DNA of 64,000 bases, taken from Garcia nutans. Lineage: Eukaryota; Streptophyta; Magnoliopsida; Malpighiales; Euphorbiaceae. The position numbers and the translations under genes are program-made. Each line of letters opens with the position of its first letter. Position 1 is the first letter of the stretch. Shown here piece after piece: positions 44,745 to 56,413 of this stretch. The stretch is taken from contig CANTUV010000024.1 of assembly GCA_947685225.1 (NCBI GenBank), positions 56,758,001-56,822,000 of the forward strand, in the 5' to 3' direction. Below the pieces are notes generated by a model. The model made no database searches and was not told the DNA's origin. It worked only from the letters and a program-made list of their open reading frames with translations.

Positions 44745-47700
44745 GGTATATTTTCTCTCTTTGAATCTTTAGTACATGCATTGATAGATCTAGGTTCCAC
44801 TCATTCATACCTTTGCAACACTATACCTAAAGAAAGGGGTTTACAAGTAGAAATGATTAAACAAGATATTTGAGTCATAAGCCCTTTAGGCTGTAGTGTG
44901 ACAACGAAAATACTTATAGGAATTTTCCTTTGAGGATTCAAGAACATGTTTTTCCAACTAGATATATTTACATTTACATGAATTTAATCTAATTTTGGGA
45001 TTAGATTGGTTGTCAAACAACCAAGTTATGGTGGATTGTCACCTAAAATGAAGCACACTTAAAACTTTAGATAATAAAGAGGAAATCATTGTGGGTGAAA
45101 AAAATAGACTATATCTCCAATGTCATATTGACCAAAATCATAAGAATGTTAATAAGAAAGGGTTATGAAGTATACCTAGCACATGTTGTTGATACTAGAA
45201 AGGCAGAGCCTAATATTCATGACATACTCACTATATGTGACTTCCAGGATGTATTTCCTGAGAAATTTCCTAGTTTGCTACCAGAGAGAGAAATTGAGTT
45301 TGCCATTGATGTTAAGCATGGTACACCTCTAATATCTATTGCTCCTTATAGAATGGAACCTACTGAGCTTAAGGAGTTTAAAATACAATTACATGGGTTG
45401 CTTGAAAAAGGGTTCATACACCCTAGTGTGTCAGCATGGGGAGCACCTATATTGTTTATGAAAAAGAAAGATGGAACATTGAAGTTATATGTTGACTACA
45501 AGCAATTAAATAAGGTGACTGTGAAGAACAAGTATACTTTTCCAAGAATAGATGATTTATTTGATCAATTGAAGGAAGCATGCATTTTTTTCTAAGATTG
45601 ATCTTAGATCAGATTGCTATCGATTAAGGGTAAAGGAATTTGATGTGCCTAAGATGACTTTTCAAACTTGTTGTTGGCATTATGAGTTCTTAGTAATGCC
45701 TTTAGGGTTGACTAATCCATTGGCAACATTCATGGACCTTATAAACTGCATCTTCCATCCTTACTTGGATTCGTTTATAGTGGTCTTCATTAATGACATC
45801 TTGGTGCAAAATTCTAAGAATTGAAAGGAACATGATGAACACTTAAGAGTTTTACTAAAGACTTTGAGAGAGAAAAGCCTTTATGCCAAGTTGAACAAGT
45901 ATGCGTTTTGGCTAGATAAGATTTTTTTTTCTTGGGCATATAATTTCAGCTGATGGAATTAGGGTTGATCCTAAAAATATAGGGGCCATTATGGAATGGA
46001 AGCCACCTAAAAATGCAACCGAAATTAAAAGCTTCTTAGGATTGGCTAGCTACTATAGAAGATTTGAGAAGGGATTTTCTCTTATTGCATCTCCATTGAT
46101 TAAGCTATTAGACAATAATGTCAAGTTTAAGTGGAATGGAAAATGTCAAATGAGCATTGAGAAGTTAAAGGCAATGCTTATAGAAGCATCCATACTTAAC
46201 ACAGCCAAAATCAAGAAAAGATTTATAATCTATAACGATGCCTCACCTAATGGGCTTGGTTGTGTGTTGATGTAAGAAGGAAAGGTGGTTGCTTATGCTT
46301 TTAGGCAACTCAAGCTGCACGAGAAGAATTTCCCTACTCATGATTTAGAGCTTGCAACAATTATGTTTGCATTGAAGATATGAAGTCATTATTTATAAGG
46401 AGAGAGTGTTACATTTACACATATCACAAGAGTTTCAAATACTTGGCAACTCAGAAAGAACTCAACTTGAGGCAAAGAGGGTGAAAAGAATTATTCAAAG
46501 ATTGTGATTGTGTAATTGACTACCATCCTGGAAAGGCAAATGTTGTAGCTGATGCTTTAAGCAGAAAATCTTTTACAGTGTTGAAAACCATGAATGCTTA
46601 CTTGACCTTAGTATAAGATGAAGCTATTATAGAAACCAGGTTTACTACAACAAGTTCAAGAAGCCCAGAATCAAGATGGAAAATTGGTAACTATTATCAA
46701 GCAAAACTACGAGGGGAAGGAGAGTAAGTTTGTGATCAAGGGAGATGGTCACTTTTACAATAAAGGGAGGATATATGTTCCTAACAATAATGAACTCAAG
46801 AAAATCATCCTCAAAGAGGTACATAATAGTTTTTATTCCATGCACCCAAGGAGTACAAAAATGTATAAATACTTGAAGACTCTCTATTGGTGGTGAGGCA
46901 CGAAGAAAGAAATTGTAGATTATATGACACAGTGCCTAACATGTCAATAAGTCAAGGCTGAACATCAAGTTCCATCAGGTTTGTTGCAACCAATATCAAT
47001 ACCCAAGTGAAAATGGCATCACATCACGATGGATTTTGTTGTTAGCCTATCTGTCATGCAAAAGAAGCATGATGCTATTTGGGTGGTAGTTGATCAATTG
47101 TCCAAGACAGCTAACTTTTTCCCTGTTAGAACTGATTATGCATTAGAGAGACTTTGAAAGTTATACATAAATAAGATATTTGTTTTACATGAAGTGCCCA
47201 TATCAATCATATCTGATATAGACCCGAGGTTCACAACAAGGTTTTGGAAAAAGTTACATGAAGCTTTGTGTACCAAGTTGAATTTTAGTATAACCTTCCA
47301 TCCTCAAACAGAAGGTCAGTTAGTAAGAGTAATCCAAGCGCTTGAGGATATGCTTAGGAGTTGTGTTATTAACTTTGAAGGGAGTTGGGATAGGTACCTC
47401 CCATTAATAGAATTTTCATATAACAATAGCTATCAGGCAAGCATAAAGGTGGCACCATATTAGGCTTTGTATGGAAGAAAATGTAGAATGCCTTTATGTT
47501 GGATTAAACTCGGTCAGAACAGGTTAGCAGGGCCAGACTTGGTTAGAAAAACTAAAGAGAAAGTGAAGATTATTAAGGATAACTTGAGAGCCACCTCAGA
47601 TAGATAGAAGTCTTATGCAAACTTAAAGAGAAAAAATATAGAATATGAGGTTGGTGATAAAGTTTTCTTGAAAGTATCACCATGGAGGAAAGTTCTTAGA

Positions 47701-48060
47701 TTTGGGAGGAAGGGTAAGATAAGCCCTAGGTTTATCAGTTCATATGAGATAATTGAACATGTGAGTCTGATAGCTTATAAGCTTGCCTTACAACTCGAGC
47801 TAAACAAGATCCACAATGTGTTTCATGCTTCAATCCTAGGGAAATACAAATCAGACCTGCCTCATATCCTACCAATAAAAATCATTGACGTATAACCTAA
47901 TTTGACTTATGAGGAGGAACCAAAGAAGATTATAGCACATGAAATTAAGGAGTTGGATAAGAGAATTCTATTAGTGAAAGTATTATGGAAAACCATAACA
48001 CAATGGAAGCAATACAGGAAAGTGAAGCAATCATGAGACAACAACATCTGCAATTATTTG
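44745..48060 (+). pseudogene. pol: Chromovirus X pol
   Basis: Protease reads ALIDLGSTHSYLC (DLG, so the Ser/Pro position differs again). RT (from about 45340, YRMEPTELKEF) has WGAPILFMKKKDG, a one-base T-run expansion near 45590, and the catalytic motif VVFINDILV, where the first Asp of FIDD is Asn (codon 45792-45794). RNase H shows IYNDASPNGLG, followed by a stop. Integrase has a damaged finger (stops near 46896 and 46950), MDFVVSL, ISDIDPRFTTRFW and EGQLVRVIQALEDML, where the catalytic Glu appears to be Val. The GPY module is weakened (FISSYEII). The chromodomain region (47935-48020) is recognisable but shifted. At least ten stops or shifts make it an old pseudogene. Confidence 0.88.
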
Positions 48061-48106
48061 AACAAGATAAAATTTCAAGGACAATTTATTTTTATAGATG
48101 AAGAAT

Positions 48107-49137
48107 TGTAACATCCTAAAAATCTCGAGTTATGAATAGTATTTTCCAGGATATGAATAGTATTTTTGCATTATTAATATTATTCAAGTTAAACTCGAGG
48201 ACCAATTATGATATTAAAATTTTTTTATTGAGTGGAGGAAAAAAAGAGAATAAATAAAATTGGGATATATAGTTACTGTATAGTTTGGAAAAAGATAAAT
48301 AGTAAACCATTAAAAAGACAAATTTGGTTAAATTACTTAAAAAGTCAAACTTTAATAAAATTAATTAAGCTAAGTAAGTTAATTAGATTTATAAAGTAGC
48401 AATTTATTTTAGTAATGTAAAAAGTAAAAACTCTAGATATATCACCATCATCTTCTTTTTCTCTTCTTGGCCAAAACCCCCACTTCTTATAACCTTTTTC
48501 CATTCTTCTTCAATCAAGCCGAAATCTCCTAATCTTTTCTCTTGATTTCTTTTACCCAACACTTATACAATAAAGATTGAGTGTTGTTTGGTGGAGAACA
48601 CTTTAATTGAGCAAATAATTTTATGGTTTAAGAGTTTGGTGAATAGTAGTCAAGCAATGAAAATCCTAGGTGAGTGAAATAATAAAGTAGTCAAGCAATG
48701 AAAACCCTAGGTTAGGGAAAGAATAAAGTTTTTATTAATCTTTTCTTCTCATGGCTTAAGCATAAGAAAATTTATTTGAGATTGACAAAACAAAAAATTT
48801 ATTTTTGTTTCTTTTAAGAAGATGTTTCAACCCATGCTAGTAAGGAGAAAGGGAAAGGAAAGGAGGTGAAGCAGATGTTGTGAAGAGTTTTGGAAGATCT
48901 AGAGATTGTAAACAAGTTTGTGCACTCTTAAGCTCTTATTTTCTCTTAATTATGTTTATGTTAGTTTTAAGGTTTTGTTTATGTTTTATTTCTAAAAAAA
49001 TTTGGTAATCTTTGCTAGAAAAGTTATGTATTTTCAATTTTTAACCTGTGTAAATGGTGGAGTAATTAATTGGTGGGTTTGGTCTTTAGATTGGTTAAAT
49101 TTTGATCTCTAAAAATTTTATAGAGCATTCTAAACGT
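48107..49137 (+). repeat. Chromovirus X 3' LTR, truncated
   Basis: Begins TGTAACATCCTAAA after a weak purine stretch (AGATGAAGAAT). It continues for about 1 kb of AT-rich sequence until the copia-like LTR at 49138. No 3' LTR end is seen. A short direct repeat, GTCAAGCAATGAAAA(T/C)CCTAGG, occurs at about 48649 and 48693. Confidence 0.65.
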
Positions 49138-52100
49138 TGTTCCACGATAGCAACCAAGAGGGAGGGGTGAATTGATTATCTTGAAGAAGTGATGGTAAAT
49201 TAAATTTAGAATCAAACAAAACAAAAAATGCATATAGTAGAGAAGAATGAACACAAAGAGTTTATAATGGTTCGGATTACCTCAATCCTATGTCCACTTC
49301 TTTAACAATTTGTTAAGGTTCCACTAATTTTGAGTTTTTACAAGCTCAACTTTAACTTGGTGTTTTCACAAGTTTACTCCGAATTTTTACAAGGCTTGAC
49401 TAATTTCCTCACAACCCCAACAAGAGTTTTTTCAGGCTCACTCTAAAACCTAAATGTTTTAAAACTCACACTAACTGAGAATGGTGTTTAATGCTCACAC
49501 CCAACACTCTAACAAGTACAAAGAGAGTTTTAATGTAAAGAGATGAAATGTAACACCCCTTCCTGACCTACGTGTGTAAGCTGAGTAGAGGCACCACACT
49601 AACCTAATGTTGCTACCACTTTTACTTAGTCAAATTTTAGTTCCGATTTTTACAGAAATTTTGCCATAGTTTCGCCTAAAAATTTAATCCCAAGTGTCGA
49701 CAAAATTGGTTTTTTTTTTTTTTGATTTTTGAAAACATTTTTACACAAACCAATGCAAACAAAATCATTCTCAGTACACTTCCAATAAATCCCCCTTATA
49801 ACCTCAACTACAACCTGGAAAAAGGATTTACACTTCTAATACAAAATAAAGTAAAGGTTTATTATGAAATACAGTAGATAAAATATTTGTTCACTATGCA
49901 ATGGAAAGTAACAATATTTACAAATTCATATACATCAAAACTCAAGTTTTACAACACATAAAATTTATATATGTTTGGCAGTCAGTCTTCGATCTTAAAG
50001 CCCACTATTCACTCTTCAAAATCTAGGCTCGACTTGGCCTAGAGGAACTCTCTGGTTCTTCCCTGTCACCTGTGCGAAGAATCACATTCGCGCTAAGCCA
50101 ACAGCTTAGTGGTACAAACTACAGTGCATGATGCTTTAATGCCATGCTAATGTCACACAATCAAGATTCAAGATCAATTCAAGAGAATATTATATTTCAC
50201 AATTTTACATTATTTAATAATTAATCAAAACATTCATGATTCACATTGAAAACAAAGACAAGCATGGGCCCAAAATACACTAATATGTTATTCAAAGTTC
50301 AAAGTTACTGCTTTGGTCCATAATCATAATCATCAAGCCCGTAGGCGATATACACATATATATATCTATCCATGGATAGGGTAACAGACCCAGTCTCTTG
50401 GACCTCTACTTGGCTAGACTCAAGGAGATCCTCAACCCGGCAAGACTGTTACCAAAACAAGTGTAACAGACCCAGTCTCTTGGACCTCAACCAGACTAAT
50501 CTCGAGGAGATCCTCAACCCGGCAAGACTGTTACTATTATTCATATATTTCATAGGCATGCCGCCAAACCCAGAACTCTGAAATCTGAATAACATATTAA
50601 GCACACAAACATTTCATTCATCTCTTCATAATCTCTTTCTCAATTCATTTTATATTTCATAAGAAAATTAGGCAACCATGTCTCAATCATCTCATTTGCA
50701 TCATCATAGCCAACAATCATGGCCTCATATCTCATATGATCTCAAATCACAATAAAGCAACCCTTCATAACATCATATCATTCACATTTCATTTCATCAT
50801 CACATCTTGCACATTTCACATTTCGTTATATTTCAAATCACATTAATCAATTCATTATTCAAATGGATATAATCAATGGCATTAACACATATTTTACATA
50901 CTCATCACAACATTCACATTATAACCAAATATGTCTCAAGTCTCAATATCATATGAATGTATGCAATAATGTAGTTTGTACTTACCTTAAAACCAACTCA
51001 CACCAATCTATACACCTACTCTTCCAAGAATCCTCAACACTTAGGTTAGGGCAATTCAACCTCTTCACAACCTAATCCAAAAGGAATATTAGCAAACTGA
51101 CCATATGAATAGTAAATTCTGGTTTTAGACTCCACTTTATCCTTATTTTGAAAAATTGTATAAAATAATCTACTTGACTAAAAACTATAAAATTTTTACA
51201 GAATTTATTTTTACATCTTAAAATCATTCCTTTAAAATTTCAGATCAAACTGAACACAAAATCCTGGTCAAATAGTTCACCCAACCAGACTGCCCCAATT
51301 GCCCTGCATCCTGGCAGCAGTTCTGAACTTTGTGAATTCCATAAATCAAATTCAATCAACGTGGTTCCAAATTATTTTTCTCAAATACTAGACTCACTAA
51401 TCCACAACATATCCAAAATTCAAATGGATATTATTTTTCTATATTTTATTAAAAATCCCGAAAGATAGCTGTCTCAGTTAAGGTACCTGCTGGAACAGGT
51501 TTAATAAAAATAATCTTTCCAAAATCATAACCATTCCAAAATCGAATCAACATATTTTTCAGTCATTCTAGACTCATAGAGGCACAGCATATCAAAAATT
51601 CACTTCAATAACATTTTTCTATATTTAATTAAAAATCGTACAAGTCACAGCCTCAACTAATTGTAAAACAGAAAGAAATTTCACTAAACACAACTCTTAC
51701 TCTTCCATCACCAACACCAACCTAACTTCTTATCTTTAATTCCATTTCCAACACATACAAACACACCACAAGCAATCCTAACCATATTATCAACAACACT
51801 TTATCAAACTCAAAAATAACTTCAAAAACAACAAGAGCAATCAAGAGAGAACTTACCAAAATAATGAAATTTCTTGAAATTCCAACTTGTTTATTTGAAA
51901 TCTCCTTCAATTTGATCTTAGAACTCAAAACCTTCTTCTTGCTCTCTTGTCTTGATAATGGCCGGCCACCAAAGGAGAAGAAAAGAAAATGAAGAAACAA
52001 AGTCAAACTTTTCATCTCTTTAAACCTCCACCAAGCATTCCAAAAAGAAAATTACTTAAATACCCCCATCTATTTGTTTTAACTTCCTTTCACTTACATG

Positions 52101-53044
52101 CCCTTTTTAGTAATTTCATAAATAACCAAAATAAATATCTTCTTCCTTTGACCATCCATTTGACTTGTGTATATGTTATATATATATATCCATATATACA
52201 ACATATACACTCCTTTTTAAATTATTTTCTCTTTCCAATAACATATACATTTTAATTCAAATAAAACAACAATTATACTAAAACTTCTAGGCACATTTTG
52301 GGATATTACATGAAAGTTGTTGATCTTGGCTATATCAAAACAAAAAACCCCTTGTAAGTGAAGTATCTTTGGATATTTATAGCCAACATAGTTCTAAAAA
52401 TATTTATAGCCGTTACTAAAAATATTTAAGAGAGTTCCTATTCTATTTGACTAGCTGTTAAAAGAATAATATGTCTGGCTCATGTAGTGGTCATCCAAGC
52501 ATGATAAATGGTGGCTTAAGGACTTAGCTCGATCGCCTGTTGATCATGGATGATCACTCCATTTAAAAGTTTTTAAACGGTCATGTGTTGGCACTCAGAC
52601 ATAGATTTTTTGCCCATCATTTTCCAACATGTAGTTGTTGAGATAGTCACCCTTTTCATATTTTAATTATCCTCTTTTAACGGCTATTCCACGTGTCATA
52701 GATTTATTTTTCAAAGTAATTACCTCTAAAATATGAAAGGTGCAGTCGTCCTTCTTTGGAATAGTTGTCGAATTGGTTGACTTGCATCAAACATCTAAGC
52801 ACACTCTAGACTGCAAACTCTATTTCCAATCTTTATTATTTTAGCCTTAAAATATATGGACGGTCACTAAAATTCAAGGATGGTCACAACATGCTAAAAT
52901 CCAAGACTTGAGGACGATCATTGTATGTGTCCTGTTCTGGGAATATTGCATACTACATTCCTACATCAAGAATCTATAAAAAAATATTAAATGTATCATT
53001 CAATTTGAGTGCTAAATATCAAAATAGAGGTTATTCGCCTAACA
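49138..53044 (+). repeat. Copia-like LTR fragment split by a solo LTR
   Basis: TGTTCCACGATAGC...ATTCGCCTAACA. Without the nested solo LTR and its TSD it is about 1140 bp. The segment AACCAAGAGGGAGGGGTGAATTG followed by ACACAAAGAGTTTATAATGG and a TTCGGATTACCTCAATCC stretch is of a kind I know from plant copia-type LTRs. No target duplication was found (AACGT left, ATCTT right) and no coding region, so class and ends are uncertain. Strand is assigned only by convention. Confidence 0.4.
49549..52310 (-). mobile_element. Solo LTR of the chromovirus C family, minus strand, TSD TGAAA
   Basis: 2762 bp, reverse complement of the C LTR (TGTAACACCCCTTCCTGACC ... TTTTGGGATATTACA), flanked by TGAAA at 49544-49548 and 52311-52315. 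It keeps the segment of about 43 bp missing from C's 5' LTR (about 51219-51261). Unlike C it carries two GTAACAG-type minisatellite units (50381-50534), as in A, rather than the ACCGGGTCGTAAGC units. Reading frames inside are chance. Confidence 0.95.
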
Positions 53045-53048
53045 ATCT

Positions 53049-55054
53049 TGTGAGTGGGAATTTTTGCCCCCACTCCCAGATGGAATGGTTCTTACGACTT
53101 CAGCATTGTTAGGCCTAAACCCAGAGAAAATAGAATCGCCACCAGGACGGGCTGGAAAAAAGAAAGGGGTGGATTACTCGATTCCTAAGGAATCCCCAAC
53201 CCCCTATTGGGTTTAAAAAGTTAGGTATGCATGGGGAATGTGAGAATGACCCTACACCCCCACAGTGCCCTGTTAATTAGAACCAGTCTCCTTCTCAGGT
53301 CTAAATATTATTAAATTCTTAACTTATTATAGTATCATCCATACTACATGCATTAAAAATAAGTAATCACTTCATTAAAATCACAACAAGTTCAAACAAA
53401 ATAAATGGGCACCCATATTGGATGGAAACATGCCCTTACAATGTCCAATGTCCAAAATAAATTAAATTACATTGAACCTAACTAATGAGGTACCCACAAA
53501 GTGCAAACATACCTCTTACATTTATGAATATTAAAGTAGACTAATAAAAACATTCAACCATTCATTATAAATAAAATAAAAGTATATCATTCATTATAAA
53601 ATAAAATAAGTCATACATCAAAACATGCAATAAGTGAACATATATTAATAATCGAAACTATACTCAAATATCATGTTAAATAATTAATGTAAAAACTAGG
53701 GTTTTAACATATGAATTAGGGTTTCATAAAGTTTAGATTGATAAATTAGTGTTTAGGGTTTATATCATGCAATTAGGGTTTCCTATATGCAAACTAGGGT
53801 TTTGAAGAAACAATCAAGGTTTTAAGGTTTACAAAATAAAGTTAGGATCTTGATTTTACTAAATAGGTCTTTTAGATTACTTTTGAGAATTAATTAATTA
53901 AAAAAACATCAAAACATATATGAAAAACACCAAACTTAATATCATTCAACATTTAATATTCAATATTTGAAAGAAGGAATATGGCCACCGATATTCAATA
54001 TGAAAGAGAAGCATGATTATTGGATATTTAGAAGTGTATGAACCAAATAAAACAAAGAAACAAAAATAAAGGGATTGCTGTAAATTTTTAAAAGAGTTAA
54101 ATAAAGAATTGCAAACCTCTGTTGTTGGTTACACTGATATTTATATGTTGATATAATCTTGACATTTGTACCATTGCTAAATCTCGGTGGAATGGGATGA
54201 ATACAATGTGTCATTGCCTTCGGATTTGTTGATTGTTGATTTTCTATTTACTGAACTGCTCCAACTTACCACTTGCTTCGTTGTCTCTTTGTATATCTTT
54301 GTTAATGTTTATGTCTAACCTTTTGCTTTAGGTTGCTGTTGCCTCCTCGTTTCTTTTTTTTCAAGTTTAACTGCTAAAGTTCCTTCTCTCTTTATTGCCA
54401 GTTCATTAATTCTTGTTTCCTTCTTTGCTGTTTGATTAAACTTGTATTCATAAGGAGCAAATTAGGTAAAAAATACATAAACTGAGCTTAATATAGATTG
54501 TCAAAATTAAACACGGCTCGAATTCTGTCTAAAAATAGGAACCATGTCCAATTAAACCCTTCCATATCGAATTAAACCTTGCTTAATTCGATATGGACCC
54601 ATTAGATAGCGATTGGATAACATCCATGTCAAATTGGATGTCCAATTTGACATGGACATTGTCCGTGTTTAATTCGATATGGACCCATTAGATAGCAATT
54701 GGATAACATCCATGTCAAAATGGATGTCCAATTTGACATGAGCATTGTCCATATTGATTTGGACTTGATCCAATTTGATATGGACATTGTCCATATCGAC
54801 ATGAAAATTGCTCATGTCTATTTGGATGTCAAAATAGACATGAGCATTTCTCATGTCTATTTTGATGCCTAAAATGATATGAGCATTACTAATGTCTATT
54901 TGGCTCATATTGAGCCTGACCAACCCAACCCAACCAAATTGGCATGTATTTCAATTGGCTACTCTTCAACTGGACCTAATTCAATCAGATTAAATTTAAT
55001 TCGGGCCTCTTAATTAGAACTAAGCTCATTCAGGGCCAAAATTAAGGGTCTATA
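53049..55054 (-). repeat. Tat-like 3' LTR, minus strand
   Basis: 2006 bp. The plus-strand left end TGTGAGTGGG corresponds to the CCACTCACA LTR end at 43665. The right end ATTAAGGGTCTATA corresponds to TGTAGACCCTTAAT with the terminal TG changed to TA. It contains the GGTGGCGATTC motif on the minus strand (about 53136) and a tandem array (54540-54910). The region around 53690-53880 has many AGGGTTT words on the plus strand, from the CCCTAA-rich U5-like part that also occurs in the other Tat LTRs. Confidence 0.85.
54540..54910 (-). repeat. Tandem array with GACATG / CATGTC dyads inside the Tat LTR
   Basis: About nine loosely repeated units of roughly 38-42 bp, with words such as TTGACATGGACATTGTCC, CATGTCTATTTGGATGTC and TAGACATGAGCAT. 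Most contain inverted CATGTC/GACATG pairs. The minus-strand reading frame over it (54923-54669) is low-complexity repeat translation, not a protein gene. Confidence 0.7.
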
Positions 55055-55070
55055 GTTTTGTCCCCCGCTT
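55055..55070 (-). other. Polypurine tract, second Tat-like element
   Basis: Minus-strand AAGCGGGGGACAAAAC directly before the LTR at 55054, equivalent to the tract at 3608-3618. Confidence 0.7.
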
Positions 55071-55129
55071 GAGCGATTTGAGACTTCATTAGAAGAGAGT
55101 GAAAAGCAACATGATTTTGAACTGATCTT

Positions 55130-55800
55130 GGGTAAGGATGGGCTCTCGATCTGAGATTGATTAGGTTTTGGACCCGAGACTAGATTGGGTTTTGGACCTG
55201 AGACTGGATTGGATTCTAGACTCGAGACGTGATTTGATTTAGGTTCTCAACCTAAGTTGTTTTGAGTTCTAGACCTGAGATTAGATTTTGGGTTCTCGAC
55301 CTGAGACTGGATTGGGTTTTGGACTCGAGACGTGATTTAATTTGGGTTCTCAACTCGAGTTATTTTGGGTTCTAGACCTGAGATAAGATTTTGGGTTCTC
55401 GACCCAAGACATGATTAGGTTCTGGACCTGAGATGTGATTTGATTTGGGTTCTCAACCAAAGATAGGATTGGGTTCTGGACCCAAGATGTGATTGGATTT
55501 GGGTTCTGAACCCGAGATGTGATTTGGGTTCTTGACCCAAGATAAGATTTAATTTTGCTACTCATACCCGAGACTGGGTACTTAGACCCGAGACTGAATT
55601 TGATTTGGATACTTGGACCCAAGACTAGGTACTTTGACTAGAGAATGAATTTTATTTTAGGTACTTAGGCCCAAGACTAAATTTGATTTGGATACTTAGA
55701 TCTGAGACTGGGTACTTGGACCCAAGATTAAATTGGATTTGAGTGCTTGGACTCGAGACTAGGGTACTTGGACAAGAGACTAGATTTGATTGACCTTCTG
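55130..55800 (-). repeat. Tat 3'-UTR tandem array with GGTCCAGAACC core (minus)
   Basis: Around 25 units of about 20-30 bp. Read on the plus strand they are TTGGGTTCTGGACCCGAGAC-type, so the minus strand reads GGGTCCAGAACCCAA in the best units. Toward higher coordinates (55560-55790) the unit drifts to TACTTGGACCCGAGACT. The core is that of the array at 2881-3540 although spacers and periods differ. Confidence 0.85.
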
Positions 55801-55964
55801 TCGATTTGATAATTTTGGTTTTCTTCTAGCCAATTAATTTTAGCTCTTCTAGCTGATTGATCTTCTATCATGGTTTTCTTCTTGCCACTTGCTCCATTCT
55901 TCAATGGATTGACTCCAGCTCTTCTAGCTGGACTGACCTTCTATCATCTTAGAATTTTTCATCC

Positions 55965-56165
55965 GTGGGCCTCGAATGTTCATCCTTGGACATTGGGTCT
56001 TCACCCTTCAAAATGGATCTTCATCTTTGGAGATCGGGTCTTCACCCTTCAAATTGGATCTTCATCCTTAGACATCAGGTCTTTACCCTCAAAATGGATC
56101 TTCATCCTTTGGAGATCGGGTCTTCACCCTTCAAAATGGATCTTCATACTTTGGACATTTGTCCT
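55965..56165 (-). repeat. Second 3' tandem array, about 41-43 bp unit
   Basis: Four to five units, plus-strand form beginning ATCGGGTCTTCACCCTTCAA and continuing AATGGATCTTCATCCTTTGG. The units are closer to each other than in the adjacent array, which suggests later amplification. The two overlapping plus-strand reading frames here are repeat translations. Confidence 0.8.
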
Positions 56166-56222
56166 ATATTAGCTTCAGTTCTTCTAGCTAGAATGATCAT
56201 TTTGTCTTTTGTATCTTAAAAC

Positions 56223-56413
56223 ATCCCAACAGCCCCGGGCTTACGACTCGGTCTTTTCACCCAGCCCTCTTTAAGGGACTACTACAATATTGCTTTCCCT
56301 CACGGTTCTATAATATGATTTGTTTATTTGGCTCAATTAAGAGTCACCTCCCTCATTTTGATCCCAAGACCTCCTTAAGAGAGTCTTTATCACTCAACAA
56401 GTACCATTTCTTC
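56223..56413 (-). repeat. Short chromovirus-LTR-like fragment
   Basis: Begins with GGGCTTACGACTCGGTCTTTTCACCC, the minus-strand form of the LTR minisatellite unit of B and the LTR at 59352. The remaining 130 bp is not recognised. It is probably a scrap of a minus-strand LTR. Confidence 0.35.

Larger units (their letters stand above)
38927..49137 (+). mobile_element. Chromovirus X (divergent Ty3/gypsy), 5'-truncated, with nested solo LTRs
   Basis: Partial gag (38927-39746), pol (44750-48060) and a partial 3' LTR (48107-49137). The 5' LTR, primer site and gag start are missing. It is clearly related to A and C but about as diverged as a separate family, and much older: pol has many stops and shifts. 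The insertion at 39747-44744 separates gag from protease. Confidence 0.85.
53049..56222 (-). mobile_element. Second Tat-like element, 3' end only, minus strand
   Basis: Minus-strand order is 3' untranslated region with two tandem arrays (56165-55965 and 55800-55130), polypurine tract (55070-55055) and LTR (55054-53049). Coding parts are absent; the element is 5'-truncated near 56222. Its 3' architecture mirrors that at 2881-4785. Confidence 0.8.

Noticed and set aside
54669..54923. 84-codon repetitive protein (DMSNAH... repeats)
   Set aside because: It only translates the tandem array in the Tat LTR; both strands are similarly low in complexity.
55870..56219. Two overlapping plus-strand frames of 84 and 100 codons with repeats
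   Set aside because: Repeat translation of the 41-43-bp array, opposite to the element's strand.
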